The notes under the pieces were generated by a model. The model did no database searches. It had not been told where the DNA came from and saw only the letters and a program-made list of their open reading frames with translations. This document shows, piece by piece, positions 1-5,516 of a stretch of 7,654 nt of DNA (position 1 is the first letter of the stretch; each line of letters starts with the position of its first letter). Source of the stretch: Neisseriaceae bacterium (lineage in GTDB: Bacteria; Pseudomonadota; Gammaproteobacteria; Burkholderiales; Neisseriaceae); contig JAFWUA010000091.1 of assembly GCA_017518785.1 (NCBI GenBank), forward strand, positions 1 to 7,654. The letters run 5' to 3'. Made by a program: the position numbers and the translations under genes.

Positions 1-417
1 CAAAACAGCGGCGGTTTTCTTATCCCATTCAACCTTACTCCACACTTCCAAGCGAGTTGAAGAGCCTGCAACCACAACATCTTTATCGTTAAAATTCAAC
101 AACTCACGCAAACGCGGCGGAATTAAAATTCGCCAAGACGCGTCAGGTGTGAGTTTTTCGACATTGTTTTGCATTAACGCCCCCACGCTACGCAACAGTG
201 CCGAACCCTGCATTTTGGGTAATTCATTGTCGATAAACGACCGCCAAGACGGTTCAGGATAAAGCAACAAATGCGAACGCGTTTTCAGCGTAGTGTATAA
301 AACAGGCGAATCAAAAGACGACAAAGCATCACGGAACTTGGCAGGTATCGCAAGCCTGCCTTTTCCGTCAATTGTCGCGTCTTGTACGCCGACTAATTCA
401 TGCTGTTCGTCAAACAT
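1..417 (-). CDS. mraZ: MraZ, transcriptional regulator of the division and cell wall cluster (3' end missing)
   Basis: Reading the minus strand from the ATG at 417-415 gives 139 open codons running off the left edge. The protein starts MFDEQHELVGVQ and carries the SpoVT-AbrB-like signature GKGRLAIPAKFRD near residues 18-30, then a second half-domain with WRILIPPRLRE and SSTRLEVWSKVEW; this two-fold repeat is diagnostic of MraZ. Family members are about 150 residues, so only some ten residues should be missing. MraZ is a DNA-binding ring-forming repressor, normally the first gene of the dcw cluster (mraZ-mraW-ftsL-ftsI and so on), which should therefore continue to the left of this window. No clear Shine-Dalgarno precedes the start, but the MF start matches the family. 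The upstream promoter and box array suggest autoregulation. Its codons look richer in G and C than the genes to the right. Confidence 0.93.
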   Translation of the reverse strand, partial: MFDEQHELVGVQDATIDGKGRLAIPAKFRDALSSFDSPVLYTTLKTRSHLLLYPEPSWRSFIDNELPKMQGSALLRSVGALMQNNVEKLTPDASWRILIPPRLRELLNFNDKDVVVAGSSTRLEVWSKVEWDKKTAAVL

Positions 418-454
418 GGTCTATACACTTATAAAAACTTTAAATTTTGGAAGA

Positions 455-494
455 AATATTCCACTTTGGGGCATAACGTCCCACTACTCTCCAC
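455..494 (-). promoter_or_regulatory. Putative MraZ operator: four 10-bp-spaced boxes
   Basis: On the minus strand four successive 10-mers read GTGGAGAGTA, GTGGGACGTT, ATGCCCCAAA and GTGGAATATT. Three contain TGGA or TGGG exactly one helical turn apart; the third (465-474) is degenerate. In E. coli MraZ binds short TGGG-type direct repeats separated by about 5 bp between its promoter and start codon, and this array has the same pitch and place. It lies about 38 to 77 bases before the mraZ start and touches the -10 element, so binding could block initiation. The boxes are seen directly; the binding is inferred. Confidence 0.7.
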
Positions 495-521
495 TATAAA
501 AAAAAATTATTGCTTAGTCAA
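493..521 (-). promoter_or_regulatory. mraZ promoter, sigma70-like
   Basis: On the minus strand TTGACT (516-521) is followed by a 17-bp spacer ending in a run of eight T, then TATAGT (493-498). Both hexamers match the consensus at five of six positions with ideal spacing. Transcription would start around 486 and run leftward through the box array into mraZ with a leader of roughly 70 bases. Confidence 0.72.
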
Positions 522-590
522 TTGATACATTTTGATTTTTTGTTTTTTTATTACGTTTAAGAAGATGTTTACGAGATTTAAATATATAAC

Positions 591-618
591 TATTTGTTAA
601 CAAATATAATATTTGTTA
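591..618. repeat. Perfect 16-bp AT-rich palindrome with a third half-site
   Basis: Positions 591-606 read TATTTGTTAACAAATA, a perfect palindrome, and the half-site TATTTGTTA recurs at 610-618 in direct orientation. It lies in the gap between mraZ and the accD terminator, about 170 bases upstream of the mraZ start. It could be a dimeric regulator site, or a chance product of very AT-rich DNA. No gene is visible in the rest of 522-690. Confidence 0.4.
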
Positions 619-691
619 TCTATCTCTACTGTACTAAGAAAGTAAATTTGCTTAAACTGTTGCAATTTAGTGATTGTTAAGCGTTTATTGG

Positions 692-817
692 GATTCCTGC
701 AAAACTCGTCATTCCGAATTTCACGAAGTGAAATGAAGAATCTAACTTATTGTTTATAAAGATTTTTCGCTACGCTCAAAATGACGAGTAATAGAAAAAT
801 CGAGTTTTGCAGGAGTC
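692..817. mobile_element. Miniature inverted-repeat element, copy 1
   Basis: This 126-bp element has 17-bp terminal inverted repeats, GATTCCTGCAAAACTCG on the left and CGAGTTTTGCAGGAGTC on the right, with one mismatch. The interior folds back on itself: CGTCATT near the left pairs with AATGACG near the right, and GAATCT pairs with AGATTT around an AT-rich loop. A small extra hairpin (TTTCACGAAGTGAAA, 720-734) interrupts the left arm. It has no coding capacity. It is the shortest and most diverged of three copies; the outer AGAGA of the others is absent on the left, suggesting an older insertion. It lies downstream of the accD terminator and upstream of mraZ. Confidence 0.85.
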
Positions 818-844
818 TTTTATTGTGATAGAAATCTTTGCAAA

Positions 845-896
845 AAAACCTTTCCGGCAGACTTGTACTACTTACATAGTCTGCCGGAAAGGTTTT
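845..896 (-). terminator. Intrinsic terminator of trpA-accD built from an inverted pair of the 13-mer
   Basis: Positions 845-863 and 878-896 form a perfect 19-bp stem around a 14-base loop. The core of each arm is the 13-mer AGTCTGCCGGAAA (plus strand 878-890, minus strand 851-863). On the minus strand the stem is followed by seven T (842-848), the classic rho-independent form, 36 bases beyond the accD stop. Inverted uptake-sequence pairs serve as terminators in Neisseria and Pasteurellaceae in the same way. Confidence 0.88.
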
Positions 897-931
897 AATT
901 CATAGTATTTACGTTGTTTTTATTGAATTTA

Positions 932-1807
932 TTATGCAGCATCTTTTTTAGGTGCAGGCTTTTTTAACAGCATACGTAAGATACGCACAATGGCATTTTT
1001 CATTTCTCGGCGATCCACTATTTTATCAATCGCTCCTTTTTCTAATAGAAATTCAGCACGTTGAAAATTATCCGGCAGAGTTTCACGTACTGTTTGTTCA
1101 ATTACACGAGGTCCAGCAAAACCTATAAGTGCATTAGGCTCTGCCATTACAACATCACCCAAAAAGGCAAAACTTGCAGAAACTCCGCCCATAGTAGGGT
1201 CGGTTAATATCGAAATAAAAGGTAAACGCTTTTCTTTTAACAAATGCAATACTGCGGAAGTTTTTGCCATTTGCATTAGCGAGTTTAATCCTTCCTGCAT
1301 ACGGGCACCGCCAGATGATGCAACACAAATGAAAGGACAACGAGCAGATGTTGCGGATTGCACGCCACGCACAAAGCGTTCGCCAACTACAGAACCCATA
1401 GAACCACCAATAAAACGAAATTCAAAAACAGCTAACACAACAGGTAAGCCGTCCATAGAACCTTTCATAACCACGATAGCATCATCTTCACCGGTTTGTT
1501 TTTTAGCAGAGGAGAGGCGGTCGGTATATTTTTTGGAATCTTTGAATTTAAGAATGTCCATTGGTTTAACATCGGCAGCAATTTCTTCACGACCTTCCGC
1601 ATCTAATAGTAAATCAATGCGAGCACGAGCCGATAAAGGCATGTGATGCTCGCATTTTGGACAAACTTGAACGTTTTTTTCTAAATCAGTGTTGTATAAA
1701 GTTGCGGCACAAGATGGACATTTTATCCAGAGACCTTCTGGAATTTTCGATGAGGTATTTTCATTGCGTTTGATTTTTGGAGGGAGTAATTTGTCTAACC
1801 AACTCAT
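932..1807 (-). CDS. accD: Acetyl-CoA carboxylase carboxyltransferase subunit beta
   Basis: The 291-residue protein is the beta half of the carboxyltransferase that moves the carboxyl group from biotin carboxyl carrier protein to acetyl-CoA, giving malonyl-CoA for fatty acid synthesis; it works with AccA, which is not in this window. An N-terminal zinc ribbon is intact (C30, C33, C49, C52 in CPSC and CPKC). The crotonase-like core shows SSGGARMQEG at 164-173, DPTMGGVSASFA at 203-214 and GFAGPRVIEQT at 229-239, all typical of AccD, ending in a lysine-rich tail. Length is normal. AAGGA at 1817-1821, overlapping the trpA stop, sits nine bases before the ATG and fixes the start. It is the second gene of a trpA-accD operon, a pairing common in proteobacteria, and ends at the inverted-pair terminator. 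Confidence 0.97.
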   Translation of the reverse strand: MSWLDKLLPPKIKRNENTSSKIPEGLWIKCPSCAATLYNTDLEKNVQVCPKCEHHMPLSARARIDLLLDAEGREEIAADVKPMDILKFKDSKKYTDRLSSAKKQTGEDDAIVVMKGSMDGLPVVLAVFEFRFIGGSMGSVVGERFVRGVQSATSARCPFICVASSGGARMQEGLNSLMQMAKTSAVLHLLKEKRLPFISILTDPTMGGVSASFAFLGDVVMAEPNALIGFAGPRVIEQTVRETLPDNFQRAEFLLEKGAIDKIVDRREMKNAIVRILRMLLKKPAPKKDAA

Positions 1808-1819
1808 AATGTCGATTCC

Positions 1820-2602
1820 TTATAGTTTGATTGCATTTTTTAGTCTGCCGGAAAAATCTGCTACTGCATCAAGGATATTTTCACTTGATTGTTCAATAAG
1901 TTGCACAAAGCTACTGCCAACCACAATGCCATCGGCAACCGATGCTATACGCTGTGCATCTTCGGCAGTTTTAATGCCAAATCCTACTGCTATGGGCAAT
2001 TTAGTATATTGTCGCAATAACGATATACGTTTGGCAACTTCGTTAGTATCTAAATGTATAGAACCGGTTACACCTTTGAGCGATACGCAATAGATAAAAC
2101 CATCTGCTTTGTTGGCAATGTTTTGAATACGTTCTGTTTCAGTGGTCGGTGCAATCATAAAAATAGGTGAGATTTTGTATTGTTTTAAGAAAATTGCAAG
2201 AGAATCAATGTATTCTGCTGGGCAATCTACGGTTAATACGCCATCTACACCTGATTTTGATGCTGTTTGTGCAAATTTTTCATATCCCATACGTAAAATA
2301 GGATTAAGGTATCCCATCAGTACTACTGGGGTATGGGAATTGTTTTGGCGAAACTTTGCTACTATTGCAAGAACATCGTTTAAAGTAACACCATTTTCAA
2401 CTGCACATTGAGTTGCACGTTGAATAATCGGTCCATCTGCCATTGGATCGGAGAACGGAACTCCCAATTCAATAATATCTGTACCATTATTTGCCAAAAT
2501 ATTCATTAAAGACAATGTTGTATCAATATCTGGGTATCCGGCACAGATATATGAAATTAATACCTTGTTTTTTTGTGAAAAAGTAGTTTTGATGCGACTC
2601 AT
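1820..2602 (-). CDS. trpA: Tryptophan synthase alpha chain
   Basis: The 260-residue TIM-barrel protein cleaves indole-3-glycerol phosphate to indole and glyceraldehyde 3-phosphate; indole is channelled to TrpB. The signature ELGVPFSDPMADGP is at 45-58, giving catalytic Glu45 and Asp56, equivalent to Glu49 and Asp60 of E. coli. ICAGYPD at 19-25 and the phosphate-binding GFGIKTAEDA and ADGIVVGSS near the C-terminus are also intact. The ATG at 2602 gives the usual MSRI start, although no strong Shine-Dalgarno precedes it. accD follows after 12 bases. trpB, often directly upstream, is absent: a promoter region and a divergent hydrolase gene are there instead, so the tryptophan genes are probably dispersed. 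One copy of the 13-mer lies inside the 3' end of the gene and encodes part of FSGRLK. Confidence 0.97.
   Translation of the reverse strand: MSRIKTTFSQKNKVLISYICAGYPDIDTTLSLMNILANNGTDIIELGVPFSDPMADGPIIQRATQCAVENGVTLNDVLAIVAKFRQNNSHTPVVLMGYLNPILRMGYEKFAQTASKSGVDGVLTVDCPAEYIDSLAIFLKQYKISPIFMIAPTTETERIQNIANKADGFIYCVSLKGVTGSIHLDTNEVAKRISLLRQYTKLPIAVGFGIKTAEDAQRIASVADGIVVGSSFVQLIEQSSENILDAVADFSGRLKNAIKL
1842..1854 (+). repeat. DNA-uptake-sequence-like 13-mer inside trpA
   Basis: Exact AGTCTGCCGGAAA. It lies within the last fifteen codons of trpA, where the minus-strand reading encodes Phe-Ser-Gly-Arg-Leu, a poorly conserved tail that could tolerate the motif. Confidence 0.72.
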
Positions 2603-2644
2603 GCTGTATGGGATTTTGTTACAAATTCAAATATTCCGTCTGCA

Positions 2645-2673
2645 ATTGTAGCTTAATTTTTGCGAATTGTAAT
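2645..2673 (-). promoter_or_regulatory. Candidate promoter for trpA-accD
   Basis: On the minus strand ATTACA (2668-2673, four of six) precedes TACAAT (2645-2650, five of six) with a 17-bp spacer. Initiation near 2638 would leave a leader of about 36 bases. I see no attenuator hairpin or Trp-rich leader peptide in that short leader. Confidence 0.5.
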
Positions 2674-2735
2674 TGCCTATGCTTTTTTTAAGCAGAGTTT
2701 ATCTTATCAATTTTATCTACCATTTAAGTTTATAA

Positions 2736-2748
2736 AGTCTGCCGGAAA
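2736..2748 (+). repeat. DNA-uptake-sequence-like 13-mer between divergent trpA and hydrolase genes
   Basis: Exact AGTCTGCCGGAAA, single and without an inverted partner. It sits in the 201-bp divergent promoter region, 55 bases before the hydrolase start. Standing alone, it cannot form a terminator, which favours a role other than termination. Confidence 0.72.
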
Positions 2749-2803
2749 GTTAATATTCATGTAATATTCAAACTTACGCACAATATGAAAGCGTGGTATT
2801 AAA

Positions 2804-3571
2804 ATGAGTAAAACCTTGTTTATGATACATGGAATGTGGGTTGGGTCATGGTGTTGGGATAACTATCGCGAGTTTTTTGAAAAAGAAGGTTATCACACAA
2901 TTGCACCTGATTTGCCGTATCACGGCTGTGGCATTATGCGACCAGACCCATGTTTAGGAAAAACGAGTTTGCGTGATTATTTTTCCTTTATATGTCAGGA
3001 AATTGAAAAATTAGATGAACCACCAATAGTGATAGGTCATTCATTAGGTGGATTATTAGCTCAAATGTTGGCTGCACGTGGTATGGTTGAAAAAGCTGTG
3101 CTGTTAACTCCTGCTGCTCCTGCTGGTATTGTTACCGCACGTCCATCAGTATTAAAAATTTTTGCACCGATTATGCTACTTCCTCAATTTTGGAATAGGG
3201 CAATTCCTGCGACTTATTCTTTGGCTAAATACTCCATTTTGAATGGATTTAATGATGAGTCGGAAGCAAAGAGTGTTTTTGAGAAAATTGGTTATGAGTC
3301 TGGTCGTGTATTATTTGAAGTTGGATTTTGGGCTTTGGATAAAAATGCCACAACATATATCAATGAACAAGATGTGCAATCTCCTATGCTAATTCTTTCT
3401 GCCAGCGAGGATAGAATTATGCCAGCCAGTGTAGTTTTTCATATTTGGCGTAAATATGTGCATTGTGCTCAATATCATTGTTTAGATGGCTTTGCACATT
3501 GGGTGGTTGGAGAACCTGGTTGGCAAGATGTAGCACAACAAGTGAAAAATTGGTTAGAAAACGAAAGTTGA
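2804..3571 (+). CDS. Alpha/beta-fold hydrolase, substrate unknown
   Basis: A 255-residue soluble protein with a complete alpha/beta hydrolase triad. The oxyanion strand is MIHGMWVGSWCW (7-18), the nucleophile elbow GHSLGG (78-83) holds Ser80, Asp203 lies in SASEDRIMP and His232 in DGFAHW. The HG-W-G-S-W-C-W start and compact single-domain length resemble esterases of the plant methylesterase/hydroxynitrile lyase type and MhpC/MenH-like hydrolases, but residues alone do not tell the substrate. No signal peptide is visible, so it is probably cytoplasmic. Neither neighbour is metabolically informative: it is transcribed alone, divergent from trpA and convergent with the FimV-like gene, ending at a shared terminator. 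The Shine-Dalgarno is weak; the ATG at 2804 gives the usual short lead-in to the first strand. Confidence 0.88.
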   Translation: MSKTLFMIHGMWVGSWCWDNYREFFEKEGYHTIAPDLPYHGCGIMRPDPCLGKTSLRDYFSFICQEIEKLDEPPIVIGHSLGGLLAQMLAARGMVEKAVLLTPAAPAGIVTARPSVLKIFAPIMLLPQFWNRAIPATYSLAKYSILNGFNDESEAKSVFEKIGYESGRVLFEVGFWALDKNATTYINEQDVQSPMLILSASEDRIMPASVVFHIWRKYVHCAQYHCLDGFAHWVVGEPGWQDVAQQVKNWLENES

Positions 3572-3577
3572 TTAGTT

Positions 3578-3629
3578 AAAAAATTTTCCGGCAGACTCAA
3601 ATTGGATAAGTCTGCCGGAAAAATTTTTT
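3578..3629. terminator. Bidirectional terminator built from an inverted pair of the 13-mer
   Basis: Arms 3578-3597 and 3609-3629 pair around an 11-base loop with one bulged A. Each core is an exact 13-mer (minus strand 3585-3597, plus strand 3609-3621). Both strands end the stem in a T run, and the structure lies between convergent stops at 3571 and 3641, so it can end both transcripts. Confidence 0.85.
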
Positions 3630-3640
3630 ATAAGTAATTA

Positions 3641-4723
3641 TTATGCTGTTTCTTTAAACATTTCTGCAATATTTTCTATCGACCAATCTAACTTTTGTTC
3701 GGCAAAAACGCATAGATCTAAATTATCTGGCTGTGCTTCAAAAGCGGTTTTTACTAAAACTTCTAATTCTTGCTTTGAAAAATCATCTGTGTATTGATCC
3801 AATACATTTACCAAACTATCAACATCGCTTGATTCTAAATACAAACCACATAGTTCAATTAATAAGTCATGCGGACGTTTATCTAATGTGGATAAATGCA
3901 AACCAAGATAATTGGCAGCTTGATCGCTATAACCAAATTGTTTATAGACTAAATATTCACTGAAATAATCAGCTTTATCCATAGAAATGGTTTCTTTAAC
4001 AATGGTGCTTTTTTCGTTAGAACAGTATCTTTCAGATATGGTTTGTTCTGATTCAATTTGGTCTAATTGTGGTTTTATGGTTTCGTCTGGTAAGTTGGAG
4101 ACAGTTTTTTTAGACTGATGGGTGGTAGTTTGTGTGGGTTTAGTTGCAGTTTGAGTAGCAGGTTTAGTGCTTGCCGGTGTAGGTTTAGTAGTAGTTTGAG
4201 TAGTAGGTTTAACACTTGCCGGTGTCGGTTTGGCAGCAGTTTGAGTAGCAGGTTTAGTGCTTGCCGGTGTCGGTTTAGCGACAGTTTGAGTGGCAGGTTT
4301 AGCAGTTGCCGGTGTCGGTTTGGTAGCAGTTTGAGTAGCAGGTTTAGTGCTTGCCGGTGTAGGTTTAGCGACAGTTTGAGTAGCAGGTTTAGCACTTGCT
4401 GGTGTAGGTTTGGCAGCAGTTTTAGTAGCAGGTTTAGCACTTGCTGGTGTAGGTTTGGCAGCAGTTTGAGTGGCAGGTTTAGTATTTGCTGGTGTAGGTT
4501 TGGCAACAGTTTGAGTAGCAGGTTTAGCACTTGTCGGCGTAGGTTTGGAGGTGGTTTGTGTTTGTTGTACAGATGGAGTTTGAGGATGTTTGCTCTGTTC
4601 AGAATCAGCTTTGGAAGAAGGCAAATTTTTCTGTGCCACCGTCCTTCTGATATACTGAAACACTAATATTAAGAAAATTACCGCTAAAATTAATGCAGTA
4701 GATACAACCATCCACCCTTCCAT
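3641..4723 (-). CDS. Membrane-anchored FimV-like protein with Pro/Thr/Lys tandem-repeat spacer
   Basis: A 360-residue protein in three parts. Residues 4-24 form one hydrophobic segment followed by RR and K, so the N-terminus should be a membrane anchor. Residues 59-193 are nine 15-residue repeats of the type AKPTPASAKPATQTV, extended and strongly basic. The last about 110 residues are acidic and helical; EYLVYKQFGYSDQAANYL followed by DLLIELCGLYLESSDVDSL fits the pattern of FimV C-terminal motifs (a YxxYG-x-x-x-QA turn, then LLxxY and D-x-x-x-L). FimV/TspA proteins link peptidoglycan and the cytoplasmic side to type IV pilus function, but the LysM domain of full FimV is absent, so this would be a reduced relative. 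The ATG at 4723 is preferred to the GTG at 4738 because GAGGG lies eight bases before it. The repeat spacer resembles TonB, but no TonB C-terminal domain follows. Function is not assigned. Confidence 0.78.
   Translation of the reverse strand: MEGWMVVSTALILAVIFLILVFQYIRRTVAQKNLPSSKADSEQSKHPQTPSVQQTQTTSKPTPTSAKPATQTVAKPTPANTKPATQTAAKPTPASAKPATKTAAKPTPASAKPATQTVAKPTPASTKPATQTATKPTPATAKPATQTVAKPTPASTKPATQTAAKPTPASVKPTTQTTTKPTPASTKPATQTATKPTQTTTHQSKKTVSNLPDETIKPQLDQIESEQTISERYCSNEKSTIVKETISMDKADYFSEYLVYKQFGYSDQAANYLGLHLSTLDKRPHDLLIELCGLYLESSDVDSLVNVLDQYTDDFSKQELEVLVKTAFEAQPDNLDLCVFAEQKLDWSIENIAEMFKETA
4145..4549 (-). repeat. Nine in-frame 45-bp tandem repeats
   Basis: Nine units of 45 bp encode a 15-residue motif, KPTPAS(A/T)KPATQT(V/A) plus A or T, followed by a partial unit KPTQTTT. 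Units differ mostly by single-base changes, with some drift at the edges (units with TSAK, SVKPTT). Because 45 is a multiple of three, gain or loss of units would change spacer length without breaking the frame. The repeats are direct and abut without unique spacers, so this is a coding minisatellite. Confidence 0.93.
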
Positions 4724-4786
4724 CGTGTAAGCCCTCACTCAAAATAAATATATCGGTGCTAAAAGTGCCATTGCAAAATTTAACCA

Positions 4787-4792
4787 ATTATA
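4787..4792 (-). promoter_or_regulatory. Possible -10 element for the FimV-like gene
   Basis: A perfect TATAAT on the minus strand, 64 bases upstream of the ATG at 4723. No convincing -35 lies 16 to 18 bases further upstream, so this is only a candidate. Confidence 0.3.
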
Positions 4793-5066
4793 TGCAAACG
4801 TATTTTGCAACTTTTAAAACATATTTAATGCAGTAATGAAAATTTTAAGCTTCAATGATACGTCAATTGTGATGTTTTGTGTTGATGCCCATTATTGTGT
4901 AGCAACAATTATTTTTTTTGAACGTTTTGTTTTACATAAGCATTATCACAGATAAAGTGATATTAAATACAAAATTTTGGTATGGCAGAATCATATTTTG
5001 TTGCCAAAATAATACCAAGCTTGACATAGCTTAAATAAACACGATTTATGGAAAAACGCTGTTTAT
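4793..5066. other. Intergenic stretch without a recognisable gene
   Basis: Very AT-rich DNA between the FimV-like gene and the inverted-repeat elements. It holds two small hairpins: TATCAC/GTGATA (4944-4949 with 4957-4962) and an imperfect one with outer arms TTGGTA/TACCAA (4977-4982 with 5013-5018) and inner TGGCA/TGCCA. A 39-codon plus-strand ORF at 4836-4955 has no ribosome binding site or recognisable motif. Nothing else can be assigned. Confidence 0.6.
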
Positions 5067-5262
5067 GAAACTCCCGCAAAACCTAACTATGAATAAAAAA
5101 AATCAACCTGCCGTAGGGTGGGTCGAAAGACCCACCAAAATGTTAATACTTGCAAGTATTTGAATTTTAATTATTTTTATCTCGACCTATCGGTCGAATT
5201 GGTGGGTCGAAAACCCACCCTACGGCGTTTTATTTTTAAATAGTAGGTTTTGCAGGAGTTTC
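5067..5262. mobile_element. 196-bp inverted-repeat element with nested palindromes
   Basis: Imperfect 22-23-bp terminal repeats: GAAACTCCCGCAAAACCT at the left and the complement of GAAACTCCTGCAAAACCT at the right. Inside are a second inverted pair, GCCGTAGGGTGGGT (5110-5123) with ACCCACCCTACGGC (5213-5226), a hairpin GGTGGGTC-GAAA-GACCCACC (5117-5136), a mirrored one at 5201-5219, a perfect 16-bp palindrome AATACTTGCAAGTATT (5145-5160) and TCGACC-TATC-GGTCGA (5182-5197). There is no open frame of note. The ends share ACTCCTGCAAAAC with the other miniature elements, so the same transposase may have moved both. No clear target duplication is seen. Confidence 0.75.
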
Positions 5263-5270
5263 CTTATCGT

Positions 5271-5405
5271 AAGAGACTCCTGCAAAACTCGTCATTCTTC
5301 ATTTCACGAAGTGAAATGAAGAATCTAACTTATTGTTTATAAAGATTCTTCGCTACAATCAGAATGACGAGTAATAGAAAAAATCGAGTTTTGCAGGAGT
5401 CTCTT
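5271..5405. mobile_element. Miniature inverted-repeat element, copy 2
   Basis: A 135-bp element with perfect 21-bp terminal repeats starting AAGAGACTCCTGCAAAACTC at 5271 and mirrored at 5385-5405. The interior matches copies 1 and 3, including the TTTCACGAAGTGAAA mini-hairpin and the AT-rich loop, with local differences (CATTCTTCA in the left arm, CTACAATCAG in the right). It starts eight bases after the end of the 196-bp element, so the two form a compound cluster just upstream of the DUF218 gene. If the element starts at AGAGAC, the flanks read TA on both sides, but the symmetric ends make the exact boundary ambiguous. Confidence 0.88.
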
Positions 5406-5420
5406 AAATTCAGTTTTCAA

Positions 5421-5449
5421 TTGCTTTTTTGAATAATCAACAAGATAAT
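5421..5449 (+). promoter_or_regulatory. Candidate promoter for the DUF218 gene
   Basis: TTGCTT (5421-5426) and GATAAT (5444-5449) are 17 bases apart; the -10 matches at five of six positions, the -35 at three. It begins just downstream of miniature element copy 2. Confidence 0.4.
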
Positions 5450-5483
5450 GTTATTTGCAAACAATTTTATGATTTAATCGCAA

Positions 5484-5496
5484 AGTCTGCCGGAAA
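5484..5496 (+). repeat. DNA-uptake-sequence-like 13-mer upstream of the DUF218 gene
   Basis: Exact AGTCTGCCGGAAA, single, ending 20 bases before the ATG at 5517 and therefore inside the likely 5' leader of that gene. Confidence 0.72.
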
Positions 5497-5516
5497 CCAT
5501 AATAGAAAGCCATTTG

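Noticed and set aside
1689..2093. Plus-strand ORF across the trpA-accD junction
   Set aside because: It is antisense to two certain genes and shows no domain.
4075..4530. Minus-strand open frame with Leu/Asn/Gln/His repeats
   Set aside because: Out-of-frame reading of the same tandem repeat inside the FimV-like gene, without start context.
4145..4549. Regular repeats that could suggest a CRISPR array
   Set aside because: The 45-bp units abut without unique spacers and encode a continuous protein repeat; no cas genes are nearby.
4118..4666. Long plus-strand open frame rich in Ser, Cys and Arg opposite the tandem repeats
   Set aside because: It is the antisense of the 45-bp repeats; a repeat unit that is a multiple of three keeps all frames open. 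The minus-strand frame has the ribosome site, membrane anchor and sensible C-terminal domain.
3641..4723. TonB
   Set aside because: The anchor and Pro/Lys spacer fit, but the C-terminal 110 residues lack the TonB C-terminal fold motifs (YP-x-x-A, G-x-V) and no exbB or exbD is adjacent.
4836..4955. A 39-codon plus-strand ORF in the large intergenic gap
   Set aside because: No ribosome binding site, no hydrophobic or other recognisable pattern, and AT-rich chance ORFs of this size are expected.
5021..5026. Perfect TTGACA as a promoter -35
   Set aside because: No acceptable -10 lies 16 to 18 bases downstream on the plus strand, and the following 400 bases are inverted-repeat elements rather than a gene.
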